The notes: generated by a model not told the origin, from the sequence alone. A stretch of 64,000 nt of DNA from Halichoerus grypus (GCF_964656455.1 NC_135721.1:47065530-47129529); one strand, 5' to 3'; numbered from the stretch's first letter, positions 1-11,130 are shown. Made by a program: numbers and translations.

Positions 1-1942
1 AAGTCAGAAAGAACTCAAATACATGGAGGCTAAAGAGCATCCTACTGAAGAATGAATGGGTCAACCAGGAAATTAAAGAAGAATTTAAAAAATTCATGGA
101 AACAAATGAAAATGAAAACACAACTGTTCAAAATCTTTGGGATGCAGCAAAGGCAGTCCTAAGAGGAAAGTATATAGCAATACAAGCCTTTCTCAAGAAA
201 CAAGAAAGGTCTCAAATACACCACCTAACCCTACACCTAAAGGAGCTGGAGAAAGAACAGCAAATAAAGCCTAAACCCAGCAGGAGAAGAGAAATAATAA
301 AGATCAGAGCAGAAATCAATGAAATAGAAACCAAAAGAACAGTAGAACAGATCAACGAAACTAGGAGCTGGTTCTTTGAAAGAATTAATAAGATTGATAA
401 ACCCCTGGCCAGACTTATCAAAAAGAAAAGAGAAATGACCAAAATAAATAAAATCATGAATGAAAGAGGAGAGATCACAACCAACGCCAAAGAAATACAA
501 ACAATTATAAGAGCATATTATGAGCAACTATATGTCAGCAAATTAGATAATTCGGAAGAAATGGATGCATTCCTAGAAATGTATAAACTACCAAAACTGA
601 ACCAGGAAGAAATAGAAAACCTGAACAGACCTATAACCATGAAGGAAATTGAAGCAGTCATCAAAAATCTCCCAACAAACAAAAGCCCAGGGCCAGATGG
701 CTTCCCAGCGGAATTCTACCAAACATTTAAAGAAGAATTAATACCTATTCTTCTGAAACTGTTCCAAAAAATAGAAATGGAAGGAAAACTTCCAAACTCA
801 TTTTATGAGGCCACCATTACCTTGATCCCCAAACCAAAGACCCCATCAAAAAGGAGAATTACAGACCAATATCCTTGATGAACATGGATGCAAAAATTCT
901 CACCAAAATACTAGCCAGTAGGATCCAACAGTACATTAAAAGGATTATTCACCACGACCAAGTGGGATTTATCCCTGGGCTGCAAGGTTAGTTCAACATC
1001 CACAAGTCAATCAATGTGATACAATACATTAATAAAAGAAAGAACAAGAACTATATGATACTCTCAGTAGATGCAGAAAAAGCATTTGACAAAGTACAGC
1101 ATCCTTTCTTGATCAAAACTCTTCAGAGTCTAGAGATAGAGGGTACATACTTCAATATCATAAAAGCCATCTATGAAAAATCCACAGTGAATATCATTCT
1201 CAATGGGGAAAAACTGAGAGCTTTCCCCCTAAGGTCAGGAACACAGCAGGGATGTCCACTATCACCACTGCTATTCAACATAGTATTAGAAGTCCTAGCC
1301 ACAGCAATCAGACAACAAAAAGAAATAAAAGGCATCTGAATTGGCAAAGAAGAAGTCAAACTCTCACTCTTTGCAGATGATATGATACTTTATGTGGAAA
1401 ACCCCAAAGACTCCACCCCAAAACTGCTAGAACTCATACAGGAATTCAGTAAAGTGGCAGAATATAAAATCAATGCACAGAAATCAGTGGCATTCCTATA
1501 CACCAACAACGAGACAGAAGAAAGAGAAATTAAGGAGTCGATCCCATTTACAATTGCACCCAAAACCATAAGATACCTAGGAATAAATCTAACCAAAGAG
1601 GCAAAGAATCTGTACTCAGAAAACTATAAAATACTCATGAAAGAAATTGAGGAAGACACAAAGAAATGGAAAAATGTTCCATGCTCCTGGATTGGAAGAA
1701 CAAATATTGTGCAGATGTCAATGCTACCTAGAGCAATCTACACATTTAATGCAATCCCTATCAAAATACCATCAATTTTTTTCAAAGAAATGGAACAAAT
1801 AATCCTAAAATTTGTATGGAACCAGAAAAGACCCTGAATAGCCAGAGGAATGTTGAAAAAGAAAAGCAAAGCTGGTGGCATCACAATTCCGGACTTCAAG
1901 CTCTATTACAAAGCTGTCATCATCAAGACAGTATGGTACTGG

Positions 1943-2140
1943 GGCGCCTGGGTGGCTCAGTCCTTAAGCGTCTGCCTTCGGCTCAGGTCATGATCCCAGG
2001 GTCCAGGGTTCGAGCCCCACATCGGGCTCCCTGCTCAGTGGGAAGCCTGCTTCTCCCTCTCCCACTCCCCCTGCTTGTGTTCCCTCTCTCGCTGTGTCTC
2101 TCTCTGTCAAATAAATAAATAAAATCTTTAAAAAAAAAAA
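1943..2140 (+). mobile_element. Can-SINE inserted in LINE-1 ORF2
   Basis: tRNA-derived carnivore SINE with the pol III A-box region (GGTGGCTCAGT), a B-box-like GGTTCGAGCCC, a CT-rich body and a tail of AAATAAATAAATAAAATC plus poly(A). Perfect 18-bp target duplication AAGACAGTATGGTACTGG at 1925-1942 and 2141-2158; the duplicated bases are L1 coding sequence, so the SINE is younger than the L1. It belongs to the subfamily with TCCTTAAGCGTCTGCC and CCACTCCCCCTGCTTGTG, shared with the copies at 48552 and 62543. Confidence 0.97.
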
Positions 2141-3157
2141 AAGACAGTATGGTACTGGCACAAAAACAGACACATAGATCAATGGAACAGAATAGAGAGC
2201 CCAGAAATGGACCCTCAATTCGATGGTCAACTCATCTTCAACAAAGCAGGAAAGAATGTCCAATGGAAAAAAGACAGTCTCTTCCACAAATGGTGTTGGG
2301 AAAATTGGACAGCCACATGCAGAAGAATGAAACTGGACCATTTCCTTACACCACACACAAAAATAGACTCAAATGGTTGAAAGACCTAAATGTGAGACAG
2401 GAGTCCATCAAAATCCTAAAGGAGAACACAGGCAGCAACCTCTTTGACCTCAGCCGCAGCAACTTCTTCCTAGAAACTTTGCCAAAGGCAAGGGAAGCAA
2501 GGGCAAAAATGAACTATTGGGACTTCATCAGGATAAAAAGCTTTTGCACAGCAAAAGAAACAGTCAGCAAAACCAAAAGACAACCAACAGAATGGGAGAA
2601 GATATTTGCAAATGACATATCAGGTAAAGGGCTAGTATCCAAAATCTATAAAGAACTTATCAAACTCAACACCTAAAGAAAAAATGATCCAGTCAAGAAA
2701 TGGGCAGAAGACATGAACAGACATTGTTCCAAAGAAGACATCCAAATGGCCAACAGACACATGAAAAAGTGCTCAACATCGCTCGGCATCAGGGAAATCC
2801 AAATCAAAACCTCAATGAGATACCATCTCACACCAGTCAGAATGGCTAACATTAACAAGTCAGGAAATGACAGATGTTGGCGGGGATGGGGAGAAAGGGG
2901 AACCCTCCTACACTGTTGGTGGGAATGCAAGCTGGTGCAGCCACTCTGGAAAACAGTATGGAGGTTCCTCAAAAAGTTGAAAATAGAGCTACCATAAGAC
3001 CCAGCAAGTGCACTACTGGGTATTTACCCAAAAGATACAAATGTAGGGATCCGAAGGGGTACATGCACCCTGATGTTTATAGCAGCAATGTCCACAATAG
3101 CCAAACTACGGAAAGAGCCAAGATGTCCATCAACAGATGAATGGATAAAGAAGATGT

Positions 3158-3160
<3 letters not shown>

Positions 3161-3192
<32 letters not shown>

Positions 3193-3216
3193 GCGCGCGC
3201 ACACACACACACACAC
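3161..3216 (+). repeat. (AC)n(GC)5(AC)8 microsatellite inside LINE-1 ORF2
   Basis: Fifteen AC units, five GC units and eight AC units in a row. It lies exactly where LINE-1 copy C has a short TATATATATAC run (about 37783-37795), in the ORF2 codons before GGAATATTATGCAGCC. The microsatellite therefore grew out of a short alternating seed already present in the L1 rather than from flanking DNA. Confidence 0.97.
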
Positions 3217-3877
3217 TGGAATATTATGCAGCCATCAAAAGGAATGAAATCTTGCTATTTGCAACGATGTGGGTGGAACGGGAGGGTATTATGCTGAGCG
3301 AAATAAGTCAATCAGAGAAAGACATGTATCATATGATCTCACTGATATGAGGAATTCTTAATCTCAGGAAACAATCTGAGGGTTACTGGAGTGGTGGGGG
3401 GTGGGAGGGATGGGATGGCTGGCCGATAGACATTGGGGAGGGTATGTGCTATGGTGAGCACTGTGAATTGTGTGAGACTGTTGAATCGTAGATCTGTACC
3501 TCTGAAACAAGTAATACATTATATGTTTAAAAAAAAAAAGAAGAAGATAGCAGGAAGGGGGGGACATCGGAGTGGGAGACGAACCATGAGAGACTATGGA
3601 CTGTGAGAAACAAACTGAGGGTTCTAGAGGGGAGGGGGGTGGGGGGGTGAGTTAGCCTGGTGATGGGTATTAAAGAGGGCATATACTGAATGGAGCACTG
3701 CGTGTTATACGCAAACAATGAATCATGGAACACTACATCAAAAACTAATGATGTAATGTATGGTGATTAACATAACATTAAAAAAAAAAAAAAAAGAAAC
3801 GTAGTTTAAGCCCAACCTGGGGCAGACATTTTACTTGCAAGTCATGTTCTCATCTCTCATTTGTCTTTTCTTTCTTT

Positions 3878-4086
3878 TTTTTTTTTTTTTTTTTTTAAGA
3901 TTTTATTTATTTATTTGAGACAGAGAGAATGAGAGAGAGAGAGAGCACATGAGAGGGGGGAGGGGCAGAGGGAGAAGCAGACCCCCTGCCGAGCAGGGAG
4001 CCCGATGCGGGACTCGATCCCGGGACTCCAGGATCATGACCTGAGCCGAAGGCAGTCGCTTAACCAACTGAGCCACCCAGGCGCCC
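3878..4086 (-). mobile_element. Can-SINE, antisense, GCGACTGCC subfamily
   Basis: Full-length antisense copy: poly(T), AAGATTTTATTTATTTATTT, a GA-rich body, then the tRNA-like head ending CCACCCAGGCGCCC. The 16-bp target duplication TGTCTTTTCTTTCTTT is at 3862-3877 and 4087-4102. On its own strand it carries GTTAAGCGACTGCC and CTGGAGTCC, which marks the second SINE subfamily here (also at 19556, 20359, 26207 and 47362). Confidence 0.96.
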
Positions 4087-4102
4087 TGTCTTTTCTTTCT
4101 TT

Positions 4103-5354
4103 GAAATATACAAGGCTTCTTTTTCTCGCTTTCCCATTTACAACATCTTTCTAACCAGTGCCACATGGCCTTCAAAATAACATTTATTCTAGCAGGTGCA
4201 CAATAACGGCTATGATCGGCTATGGGCTGAAACCTGTCTTCCACTCAGCTTTGTCTGTCACCCGCATATCACATGCATCAAACAGAGCTGCCTCTGCTTA
4301 AATCCCTAGAGCCAAGCAAATGAAAAGAAAAAGCCAAATAGTAGTGGCTCTCACTCTCAGAGGGGCCTTGGCCTTTGTTCCTGAGGAGGGGGAGAGATAA
4401 GGGAGGGGGGCCTCAGGGGTGAATGTAGCAGCTGGGGCTCAGGACCTTCTATCCCTTCAATCAGAGCAATGCTCCTGTGATCTCTATTATATGCAAGGCC
4501 TCTGTGTAGATTTTCTTAGAAGAAAGGATTCCAATGCTGGGAAAAAAAAATCTGACAACCACCCCCCAACCAAACAGAGACACCGAGAGTCCTACCATAT
4601 TTGTGTGTCGGCAGTCTTGCTCCTATTTCATCTGTTTTGCTTTTCTCTTGAGGACTTTTCTTATTTGGAAGTTGATTCTCCAGGAGCTACCTAGTACATA
4701 ATCTAGTGATCCTTTTTTGGCAGATTCAGGAAGACTTTCTTTTTTTCACTTTTTAACAAGCTATTGATATAATCAATGTTCACTCTAAAACAATGATAAA
4801 ATGTATAAAAGAAAAAAAGAGGTGACTAACAATTATCCTTCAGTTCCACCACCCAGAGACAGCTACTTTTACCATCCATTTCAACACCAAATCCTATCAT
4901 TGTATCTTTAATGCATTTGGAAAATCTATCCCTTTATTCCATTTCTACTGCCACCATTCGAGTTCAATTCCTTAACCAGTCTCTTTATCTCTTAAAAATA
5001 GGAATCCAGTTTATCACATTTTTTGGTTAAAGCCTTTCAGAGGCCTCCATGGACATGTGAAACACTCTTCCTATGAGCCACTTGCTCTGGCTCTGGGAAC
5101 TTCTTTCCCTCGGGAACTCTACCACATTTGCTCTGAGGGGCTCCTGTCAGTGCCCAAGGATTCCTCCTGCACAGTAAGGCTGACTAAGTCCTTCATGTGT
5201 CTAGCATGTGTGGGCACAGACCGCTGGGCTTCAGGGCTAATACAGATGATTTACTCTCTGGATATTTCATCGAGGATGTGAGAGAGGAGAGATTAGGTGT
5301 GTAGAACCATGTTGCCGGCTTGCCTCCTGAAGAAAACACTCATTCTCACTCAGT
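4103..5354. other. No gene seen; possible old repeat remnant
   Basis: No open frame with a recognisable product. About 4745-4935 (ending with a CCACCACCCAGAGA stretch) resembles the 3' region of an old L1-type repeat, but too weakly to name. The rest is unassigned. Confidence 0.5.
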
Positions 5355-6380
5355 AGTCAGCTGTGCCTTTTTATGTAGAGCCAGCTGCATCCTTAAGCCA
5401 TGGTGATGAAGGTCAGAATGAACAGATTTGTCCGTACTGGAGGCCTGATCACCAGAGAGAGCTGCATTCAACATTGGCAAAGCAACATTGTCACCATCTT
5501 TGGCCTCAGCCACGTGGCTTTAGTATGCATGCAAATTCAATGGCATTGTCTCAGCTGAGCCTGGGGGAGCTTGTGATCATGGGTAGTATGCCTCCACCTC
5601 ATAACATCAAATGGGGATGATGCTGGTGCTAAATATATTTTGGAATCCACTAGTGTCTTTACTACCTTATAGAAAGCTGGGGCTCACCTCAAGGGTAGAT
5701 TCCAAAGGGCTCTTATCTCTGCCCCTTCTGCTGATGCTGCCATGGTTGTGCTGGTGGGGAACCATGAGAGGTATGACCTCTCCCTCAAGACTGTCAGCAA
5801 TGCCTCCTGCACCAACTCTTGGCCTCCCTGGCCCAGGTGATCGTGACGACATTGGCATTGCGGGAGGTCGGTAACCATGTTCATGCTACTACTGCCATAT
5901 AGAAAGCTTTGGATACCTCCTTTGGAAAACTGGTAGGATGGCTGGGATACTGCCCAGAACATCACCCTTACATCCACTGGCCCTGCCAAGGCTGTGGGAA
6001 GAACCTCCCTGAGTTGAACAGGAAACACTAGCATGGTCTTTCAAGTTCCTATCCCTTGTCTGTCATGGATCTGACTTGACCTCTGGAGAAAGCTGCAAAA
6101 TATGACAACATTAAAAAAGTGCTAAAGCAAGCATCAGAGGGGTGTCCCAGGTGACAATGAGGTTTTATAGTGATACTCACTCTTCCACCTCTGATGTTGG
6201 GTCTGTTATTGCCCTCACAACCACCTTACAAGCTTATTTTCTGGTATAATGATGAATATGGCTACAGCACTCTGTGGTAGACTTCACAGCCTACATGACC
6301 CCTACATAATAAGCACCCTGGACCTTCAGCCACAGCAACAGCATGAGAAGAGTTGGCCTTTGGTGAAGGGCTTTACTGGC

Positions 6381-6937
6381 TGCTATGGACTGAATTATGT
6401 ACCCCCCCACCCCCAAATTCATACACTGAAGCCTTAACCCCAATGATGGTATTTGGAGATAGGGCCTTTGGAGGTGGTTAGGGTCAGATGAGGCCATGAG
6501 GATGGGGCTCCCATGATGGGATTAGTGTTCTTATAAGAAAAGACACAAAGGTGGGGCGCCTGGTTGGCTCAGATGGTTAAGCGTCTGCCTTCGGCTCAGG
6601 TCATGATCCCAGCGTCCTGGGATGGAGCTCCACATCGGGCTCCTGGCTCAGCAGGGAGACTGCTTCTCCCTTTCCTTCTGCCTGTCCCCCTGCTCATGCT
6701 CTCTCTCTCTCTGTATCTCTGTGTCTCAAATGAATAAATAAAATCTTAAAAAAAAGACACAAAGGAGAAAACGGCTGTTTACAAGCCAGGAAGCGAGCTC
6801 TCCCCAGAAACCAGCCAAGATGACACCTTGATCTTAGGCTTCCAGCCTCCAGAACTATAAAAAGAAAAAAATAAATTTCTGTTGTTTAAGCCACCTAGTC
6901 TATGGTTTCATTTTGGTAGCCCCAAATGACAAAGACA
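6381..6937 (+). mobile_element. MLT1-type MaLR solo LTR inside the GAPDH pseudogene
   Basis: Begins TGCTATGGACTGAATT, contains TTTGGAGATAGGGCCTTT and TTCTTATAAGAA, and ends with AAATTTCTGTTGTTTAAGCCACC and a terminal CA. These are landmarks of MLT1 LTRs (mammalian apparent LTR retrotransposons, ERV-L related). The 5-bp target duplication CTGGC is at 6376-6380 and 6938-6942, the size expected for this class. No internal region is present, so it is a solo LTR. About 214 bp of its length is the nested SINE and its duplication. Confidence 0.9.
6552..6751 (+). mobile_element. Can-SINE nested in the MLT1 LTR
   Basis: Full-length SINE from GGGCGCCTGGTTGGCTCAG to the tail AATAAATAAAATC and poly(A). 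Perfect 14-bp target duplication AAAAGACACAAAGG at 6538-6551 and 6752-6765, made of LTR sequence. This is the innermost and latest of the three layers in the GAPDH pseudogene. Confidence 0.95.
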
Positions 6938-7065
6938 CTGGCCTAGCTCTATTCCTTAATCACTGAGAATCTCTCCTTCTTGACACATTTCCATCCCAAG
7001 TCTCCCGAAGAAGAGGAAGGGCTTATACAGCCCTGAACGGTCGTGGATCATCAGTCACACTAATC

Positions 7066-7855
7066 ACGTCTATACACAGTCTCTTCACAAAGAGAAAAAG
7101 TTAAATGAAGCAAGCTAAGACAAAACAAAACAACAGCAAAAAAGAAACAAAACAGAGTACCCCCGAAAAGTTCTAATCAGAAAACTGAACACAATAAAAG
7201 AAAAAAGAAAAAGAAAGAATGGTGAACGGTTAGGAGCATAATCTCCTGGCTGAAATCTCTTACTTGGAGGCAAATGAGATTTTCTGAGCAGTTAGTGTCT
7301 ATGATATGGGACCCCAGTGGAAGACTTCTGTGATAAATAATTAAGGAACCAAAAGTCATACCTGAAGCTTCTTCCTTTTCTGACAACATGTACTGGCAAC
7401 TCCTGCTTCTGTAAATTCACGTTTCTAAACTGCCTGACAAGGAATAGATTAACCCTTTAGCAAGTAATTTGTATTGGGACCAATCTTACCTCACACTTCA
7501 CACATCACTCTACTTTTGTATGAATATAGAGCCATCTAAACATTTGTGTAGCAATGTATATATATAGTTATATATTGATTTTCACATGCATTACATAATT
7601 CCAATTCCTAAATTCAAGTGCAAATTAGCCACATCTCAGGAATCTCCAGTCTTGAGTCTCTAATCTCAGTATTTTCAATAATTTGAATTTAAATGCTGAA
7701 GTGGGTCATCTTTGAGCATCCTACTTTCTCTTCCTATGCTAAAAGACTCCATTCTCCCCTCTACTGACCAGAGGTGTTTATTTGACAAAATGCTCAGTGT
7801 GAGCACAGCAGGTTGATAGATATTTGTTGTGTGAATAACTGAATGAATAAACACA
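7066..7855. other. Unassigned AT-rich sequence
   Basis: A-rich purine runs at 7120-7220, otherwise unique-looking sequence without a recognisable gene or repeat. Confidence 0.5.
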
Positions 7856-7873
7856 TGAATATTTCTACATTTA

Positions 7874-8027
7874 TTTTATTTTATTTTTAGAGAGAGAGAG
7901 AGAGCACGCACACACCCATGCATAAGGGAGTGGTAGAGGCAGAGGGAGAGAGAGATGGGGAGGGGAGAATCTTAAGCAGACTCCACGCCCAATTTGGAGC
8001 CCAAACTGACTGAGCACCTGGGCGCCC
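7874..8027 (-). mobile_element. Degraded antisense Can-SINE
   Basis: Shortened SINE with internal deletions, recognisable by the TTTATTTTATTTT tail complement, the GA-rich body and the head complement GAGCACCTGGGCGCCC. The 18-bp target duplication is at 7856-7873 (TGAATATTTCTACATTTA) and 8028-8045, with one mismatch. Wear in both body and duplication marks it as older than most SINEs here. Confidence 0.88.
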
Positions 8028-8079
8028 TGAATATTTTTACATTTAAATTAATAGCTTAATACATTTTCCTTTTTGTCTG

Positions 8080-8722
8080 TGGCTTCTCAGTTAATTCTCC
8101 CTTAGTTTCATCCCCTTTGTCTACATCTCCTTCGTACCCCACTTGTCTGTGTTGAAATCACAGCAAGCAATGAATTGCCCTCGGAACATAACAAGTACTT
8201 TCCCTCTTTAGCATTCGCACTCAAGCTTTTCCCTCTGTCTGAAATGCCCTTCTCTCCCACACCCTTGTCTGCCAATGAATTCCACTCATCCATCACTGCC
8301 CAGCCTAAATACCATGTCTAATCTGTGGATTTCTCACTCATCCTCCCAGTCGTATTAATTGCTTGCCTCCACTGCACTTTATAGATGCTTCTACTGTAGA
8401 ATTTACAACACTGAATTATAAATTCTTTTATGGATGTTTATCTTTTTTCCTAGACTAGAGAATCCCAACTCAGACTACATGACAAAATCACCTGGAGAAC
8501 TTTTATTGAATCAGAATCTCTGGGATGGAGCCTGGAGAACTTTATTTTTATTTAACAAGGACCTGAGTTGCAATCTTTTGCAACCCTTTGGGCTGGCTTT
8601 CGGACATCTTTGCTCAGGGTATATGGTCCTTAAATAAAAGAATGTATTTTACTCAGCTTTGTATCCTAAGCTTAGCATAGTGTTGGTCTACAGGAGTCAC
8701 TCAATACATGTTTATCGACCCG
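8080..8722 (+). mobile_element. L2 LINE 3' end, interrupted
   Basis: Old L2-type LINE. Landmarks in order: a CCCTCTGTCTGAAATGCCCTTC region at about 8230-8250, a CACTTTATAGATGCTTCTA region near 8375, and after an interruption the end with GTATCCTAAGCTTAGCATAG and CACTCAATACATG. The interruption at about 8453-8624 contains a hAT-type remnant. No coding capacity remains. Confidence 0.72.
8453..8570 (+). mobile_element. hAT (MER5-like) remnant within L2
   Basis: ATCACCTGGAGAACTTTT, AATCAGAATCTCTGGGATGG and GGAGCCTGGAGAAC match the common core of short non-autonomous hAT-Charlie elements of the MER5 type. It splits the L2 copy, so it inserted later. The exact family and ends are uncertain. Confidence 0.6.
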
Positions 8723-8725
8723 AAC

Positions 8726-10604
8726 TGAATTCATTGTAATTTCCTGCTGCAGCTCCCAATTCCTGAATTTAACAGGGAAAGGGGAAAGATATAAAGGGGG
8801 AAAAATTGCTAATAGTGAGATTTCTGACAGCTGTTCAGAAGATATTTGAGAGCAAAGCAGTCTTCCTAATGATTGTCTATATGACTCATAAATAAGGTCT
8901 TTACATAAAGGAGGGAGTCTCTCCCCACCCCCTAAATGTAGTAGAAGCTCACTCTGACTTTGGTTACAGGTTGTACGAATGAGCTAGGGGGATCATCTCC
9001 ATCGTGGATGCGCACACCAGCTTCCTCTCATTTTTTTTTTTTTTTGGTTACCATATAGAGTCTCGCCAAGTGTTAAATTGATCACCAGAGGGCGAGATGG
9101 CTTATTGCTGCTGATCAGGTTATAAAAAGCAGTAAGACATCAGAAAGTGAGTTCTGTCTTGCCACACTTCAAAGAATTTAAACTAAGAGCTTTATAGTTC
9201 TTTGCTGCCTTCTTTGTTCAGAGCAGCTAAGTTTCAAGACCAATAGCAGAGAATTTATTGCTCTAATAAAATGAAACAGTAAAAAACAGCTTGAGAGTAT
9301 TGGCAACTCCTGAGATCCCCTTATCAGAATAGCTTAAAAGCACTTTGAGAATATTAGTATTAGGACCACAAATAACCATTAAATCTTCATATCTGCTCAG
9401 ATTATTTAATTGCTTCTCTTGGACAAAATCTTGAGTTTTTGTTTCATCACACCTTGTAAATATCATCAGGTTCCTTAAAGGAAGGGTATATGTCTCATTT
9501 CCATTTCTATCTTACAGCTTTGCCCAATGCAGCTGACCAACAAATGGTGAACTTGTTATATAATATCCTTTGCTTTTATTTTTCATTTTATTGTTTTAAT
9601 TGTAAAGGTAATACACACCTCTCAAAAAAACACTCAAATGTGTATAAATATATCAAGTAAAAAGTTAAAGTCCATAAACAAAGAGAGAAGCCTGGAATGA
9701 CCCCTGTAGTGTCATTAAAAAAAAGGATTTTTGTAGTCATGAGATTTTGCCATGATTAGCATGCCATTCACAGCTATATTAGATATTAGCTACCAGTCCA
9801 AAACAAATAAAATGAACAATCCCTTTAGCTTAGAAGGAGATATACATCCGTTTTCTGCCATAGATTCTTCTCTTCCTCTCCCTTCAGAAATTAGTCTTTC
9901 TTTTCTGTCTCTTTATTGTTCAACATCTGACTTTTGGGAAAGGTGCAAGTCTCACCTTCAATACTGATTGGTCAATTTGAACATTATATGGTTGGAGGAA
10001 TGTAAATAGGAATTCCAGGAACTGAGCGCCGAAGTCAATGTGGGGCTGGGGAGATCAAGTAGGGCTTGGGCACAGAGCAGGCAGAGACAGAGTGAGAAGG
10101 GGGCAAGAGTGAGAGTGTCCAGGAGTGAATCCAATCCTAGATTTCAACAGTTACATCTCTTATGTGAGGCAATTGGGCTCCTGACTGCCCCCTATGACGC
10201 TGCGTACCCCAATACACATATCTTGGAATGCTTCCGCCATAGCATTTGTAAGAAGTTCTCAGCCTCTGTATTTTATTCATTTGTATCCCTAAGGCCTGAA
10301 TAATACCTAGAATGTAGGAAAGAACTTTACATGCAGTGGTTGAATAAGGGACTGTCTGAAAAATGGTTGGAATGGGTAAAGTGTGTGAAAGTGCTCATAA
10401 CCTAGATACATTACGTGAGATTAGATCACACGTATCCTAATACACAAAATGTTGTTTTATTAGGGAGCTGGGATTCTTAGTGGTTAAGGAGAATCTGGTT
10501 TAGAGTCTACATATGACCAAAATCCTCCCCAACACCTGTTACAGGCACTAAAATAATTCTGAACCAAGGATTTAATAGAAACCTGAGGACAATAAGTCAT
10601 TTGA
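8726..10604. other. No gene seen; contains a CTCF-like motif
   Basis: No exon or protein similarity seen. About 9590-9710 weakly resembles an old L1-type 3' end. A TATAAAAA string occurs at 9122-9129 with nothing to support its being a promoter. A short TAGTGGTTAAG stretch near 10477 could be a MIR start but is not continued. Confidence 0.5.
9082..9095 (+). promoter_or_regulatory. Candidate CTCF-binding motif
   Basis: TCACCAGAGGGCGA agrees with the CTCF core CCACCAGGGGGCGC at 11 of 14 positions, and one of the three differences is an A where the core commonly tolerates A or G. The site lies outside any repeat I recognise. A short motif match cannot show binding. Confidence 0.35.
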
Positions 10605-10785
10605 TCATTTGATGTCTCGTTTGAATCCCAATTTCATCCCTTATTAGCTATACGAACATGGGCAAGTTACTTCCCATCTCTGAGCCACAGTTTCCACATC
10701 TGTAAAGTGGGGCTATAAAGTAACCTACATCATAGAGGTTGCGGTCAAGTGTAAGTGAGTTGAGACGTGTTAAGAATAGAGACCT
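10605..10785 (+). mobile_element. MIR SINE, sense
   Basis: Contains MIR core landmarks in order: TTTGAATCCCAATTTC, GGGCAAGTTACTT, CTCTGAGCCACAGTTTCC and CATCTGTAAAGTGGGG. Ancient mammal-wide tRNA-derived SINE. Confidence 0.85.
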
Positions 10786-10974
10786 TTTTAAGGACACCAA
10801 CCACATGCCCGTGGTTCATCATCCAAGGTACACCCCATTGCCACCAACTTCTCCCAGGCTGCTATCCTATCTGCTTTACTTTCTTCCTTGCCAATCTCTC
10901 CAGTTTTGATAACTTCCCCCTTCTAACCATTTTTACTATGTCCCTTGTATGATTAAAATAACAGCAAAATAACT

Positions 10975-11130
10975 TAACTTAGATACTGTTCTAAGTGCTT
11001 TCCATGAATCCTCTTAATCTTCCTCACAATCTTATAATTTAGATACCTTTTTTAGCTCCAATTTACAGATGAAGAAACAATCAGGGACTAGGCAACTTGT
11101 CCAAGATCACATAACTTGTGACTGATAGAA
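10975..11130 (-). mobile_element. MIR SINE, antisense
   Basis: Reverse-strand MIR landmarks: GTTCTAAGTGCTTTCCATG, CCTCTTAATCTTCCTCAC, CAATTTACAGATGAAGAAAC and CCAAGATCACATAAC. Confidence 0.82.

Larger units (their letters stand above)
1..3350 (+). pseudogene. LINE-1 ORF2 remnant (reverse transcriptase), copy A
   Basis: The intact protein would nick target DNA and reverse-transcribe L1 RNA at the nick. Seen here: the reverse transcriptase fingers ([14 protein letters not shown] at about 679-720), palm ([15 protein letters not shown] at about 1064-1108) and the catalytic box FADDM at 1370-1384, then the C-terminal domain. Breaks: a 1-bp-type frameshift near 837-880, TAG at 989-991, TGA at 1337-1339, TGA at 1835-1837, the SINE at 1943, a frameshift near 2370, TAA at 2674-2676 and TAA at 2995-2997. 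In the C-terminal CX3CX7HX4C motif the second Cys is Trp (TGG at 2887-2889). It is certainly non-functional. Confidence 0.93.
1..3796 (+). mobile_element. LINE-1 copy A, continuing in from the left edge
   Basis: Non-LTR retrotransposon of the L1 family. The visible part covers ORF2 from downstream of the endonuclease region, the reverse transcriptase, the cysteine-rich C-terminus, a G-rich 3' UTR and a poly(A) tail ending near 3796. It is close in sequence to copy C at 37017-38408 over the whole shared 3' part, so both belong to a late Carnivora-type L1 lineage. A SINE sits inside it at 1943-2140 and a microsatellite at 3161-3216. The 5' end and upstream target duplication lie outside the window, so it cannot be judged whether the element was full length. 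Family assignment is sure; the subfamily name is not. Confidence 0.95.
5355..7062 (+). pseudogene. GAPDH pseudogene: GAPDH processed pseudogene, 3' UTR split by an LTR
   Basis: Intronless copy of glyceraldehyde-3-phosphate dehydrogenase, the glycolytic NAD-dependent enzyme. Start codon at 5400-5402, then N-terminal nucleotide-binding similarity, KWGDDAGAKYILEST-like sequence near 5611-5655, APSADAAMV near 5722-5750 and the catalytic-site region SNASCTN with Cys codon 5808-5810. Later pieces match YDNIKKVLKQASEG (6099-6140), SDTHSSTSDVG (6170-6202) and YNDEYGYS (about 6247-6268), then the start of the 3' UTR to about 6375. The UTR resumes after the LTR: 6943-7060 again resembles GAPDH 3' UTR (CACTGAGAATCTC, TTTCCATCCCA, GAAGAGGAAGGGCTTA). 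Many deletions, stops and frameshifts; no clear poly(A). The absence of introns shows an RNA-mediated copy. The family call rests on long collinear similarity recalled from the functional gene. Confidence 0.9.

Noticed and set aside
9122..9129. TATAAAAA as a promoter TATA box about 30 bp after the CTCF-like motif.
   Set aside because: No downstream exon, initiator or open frame supports transcription; such strings are common in AT-rich DNA.
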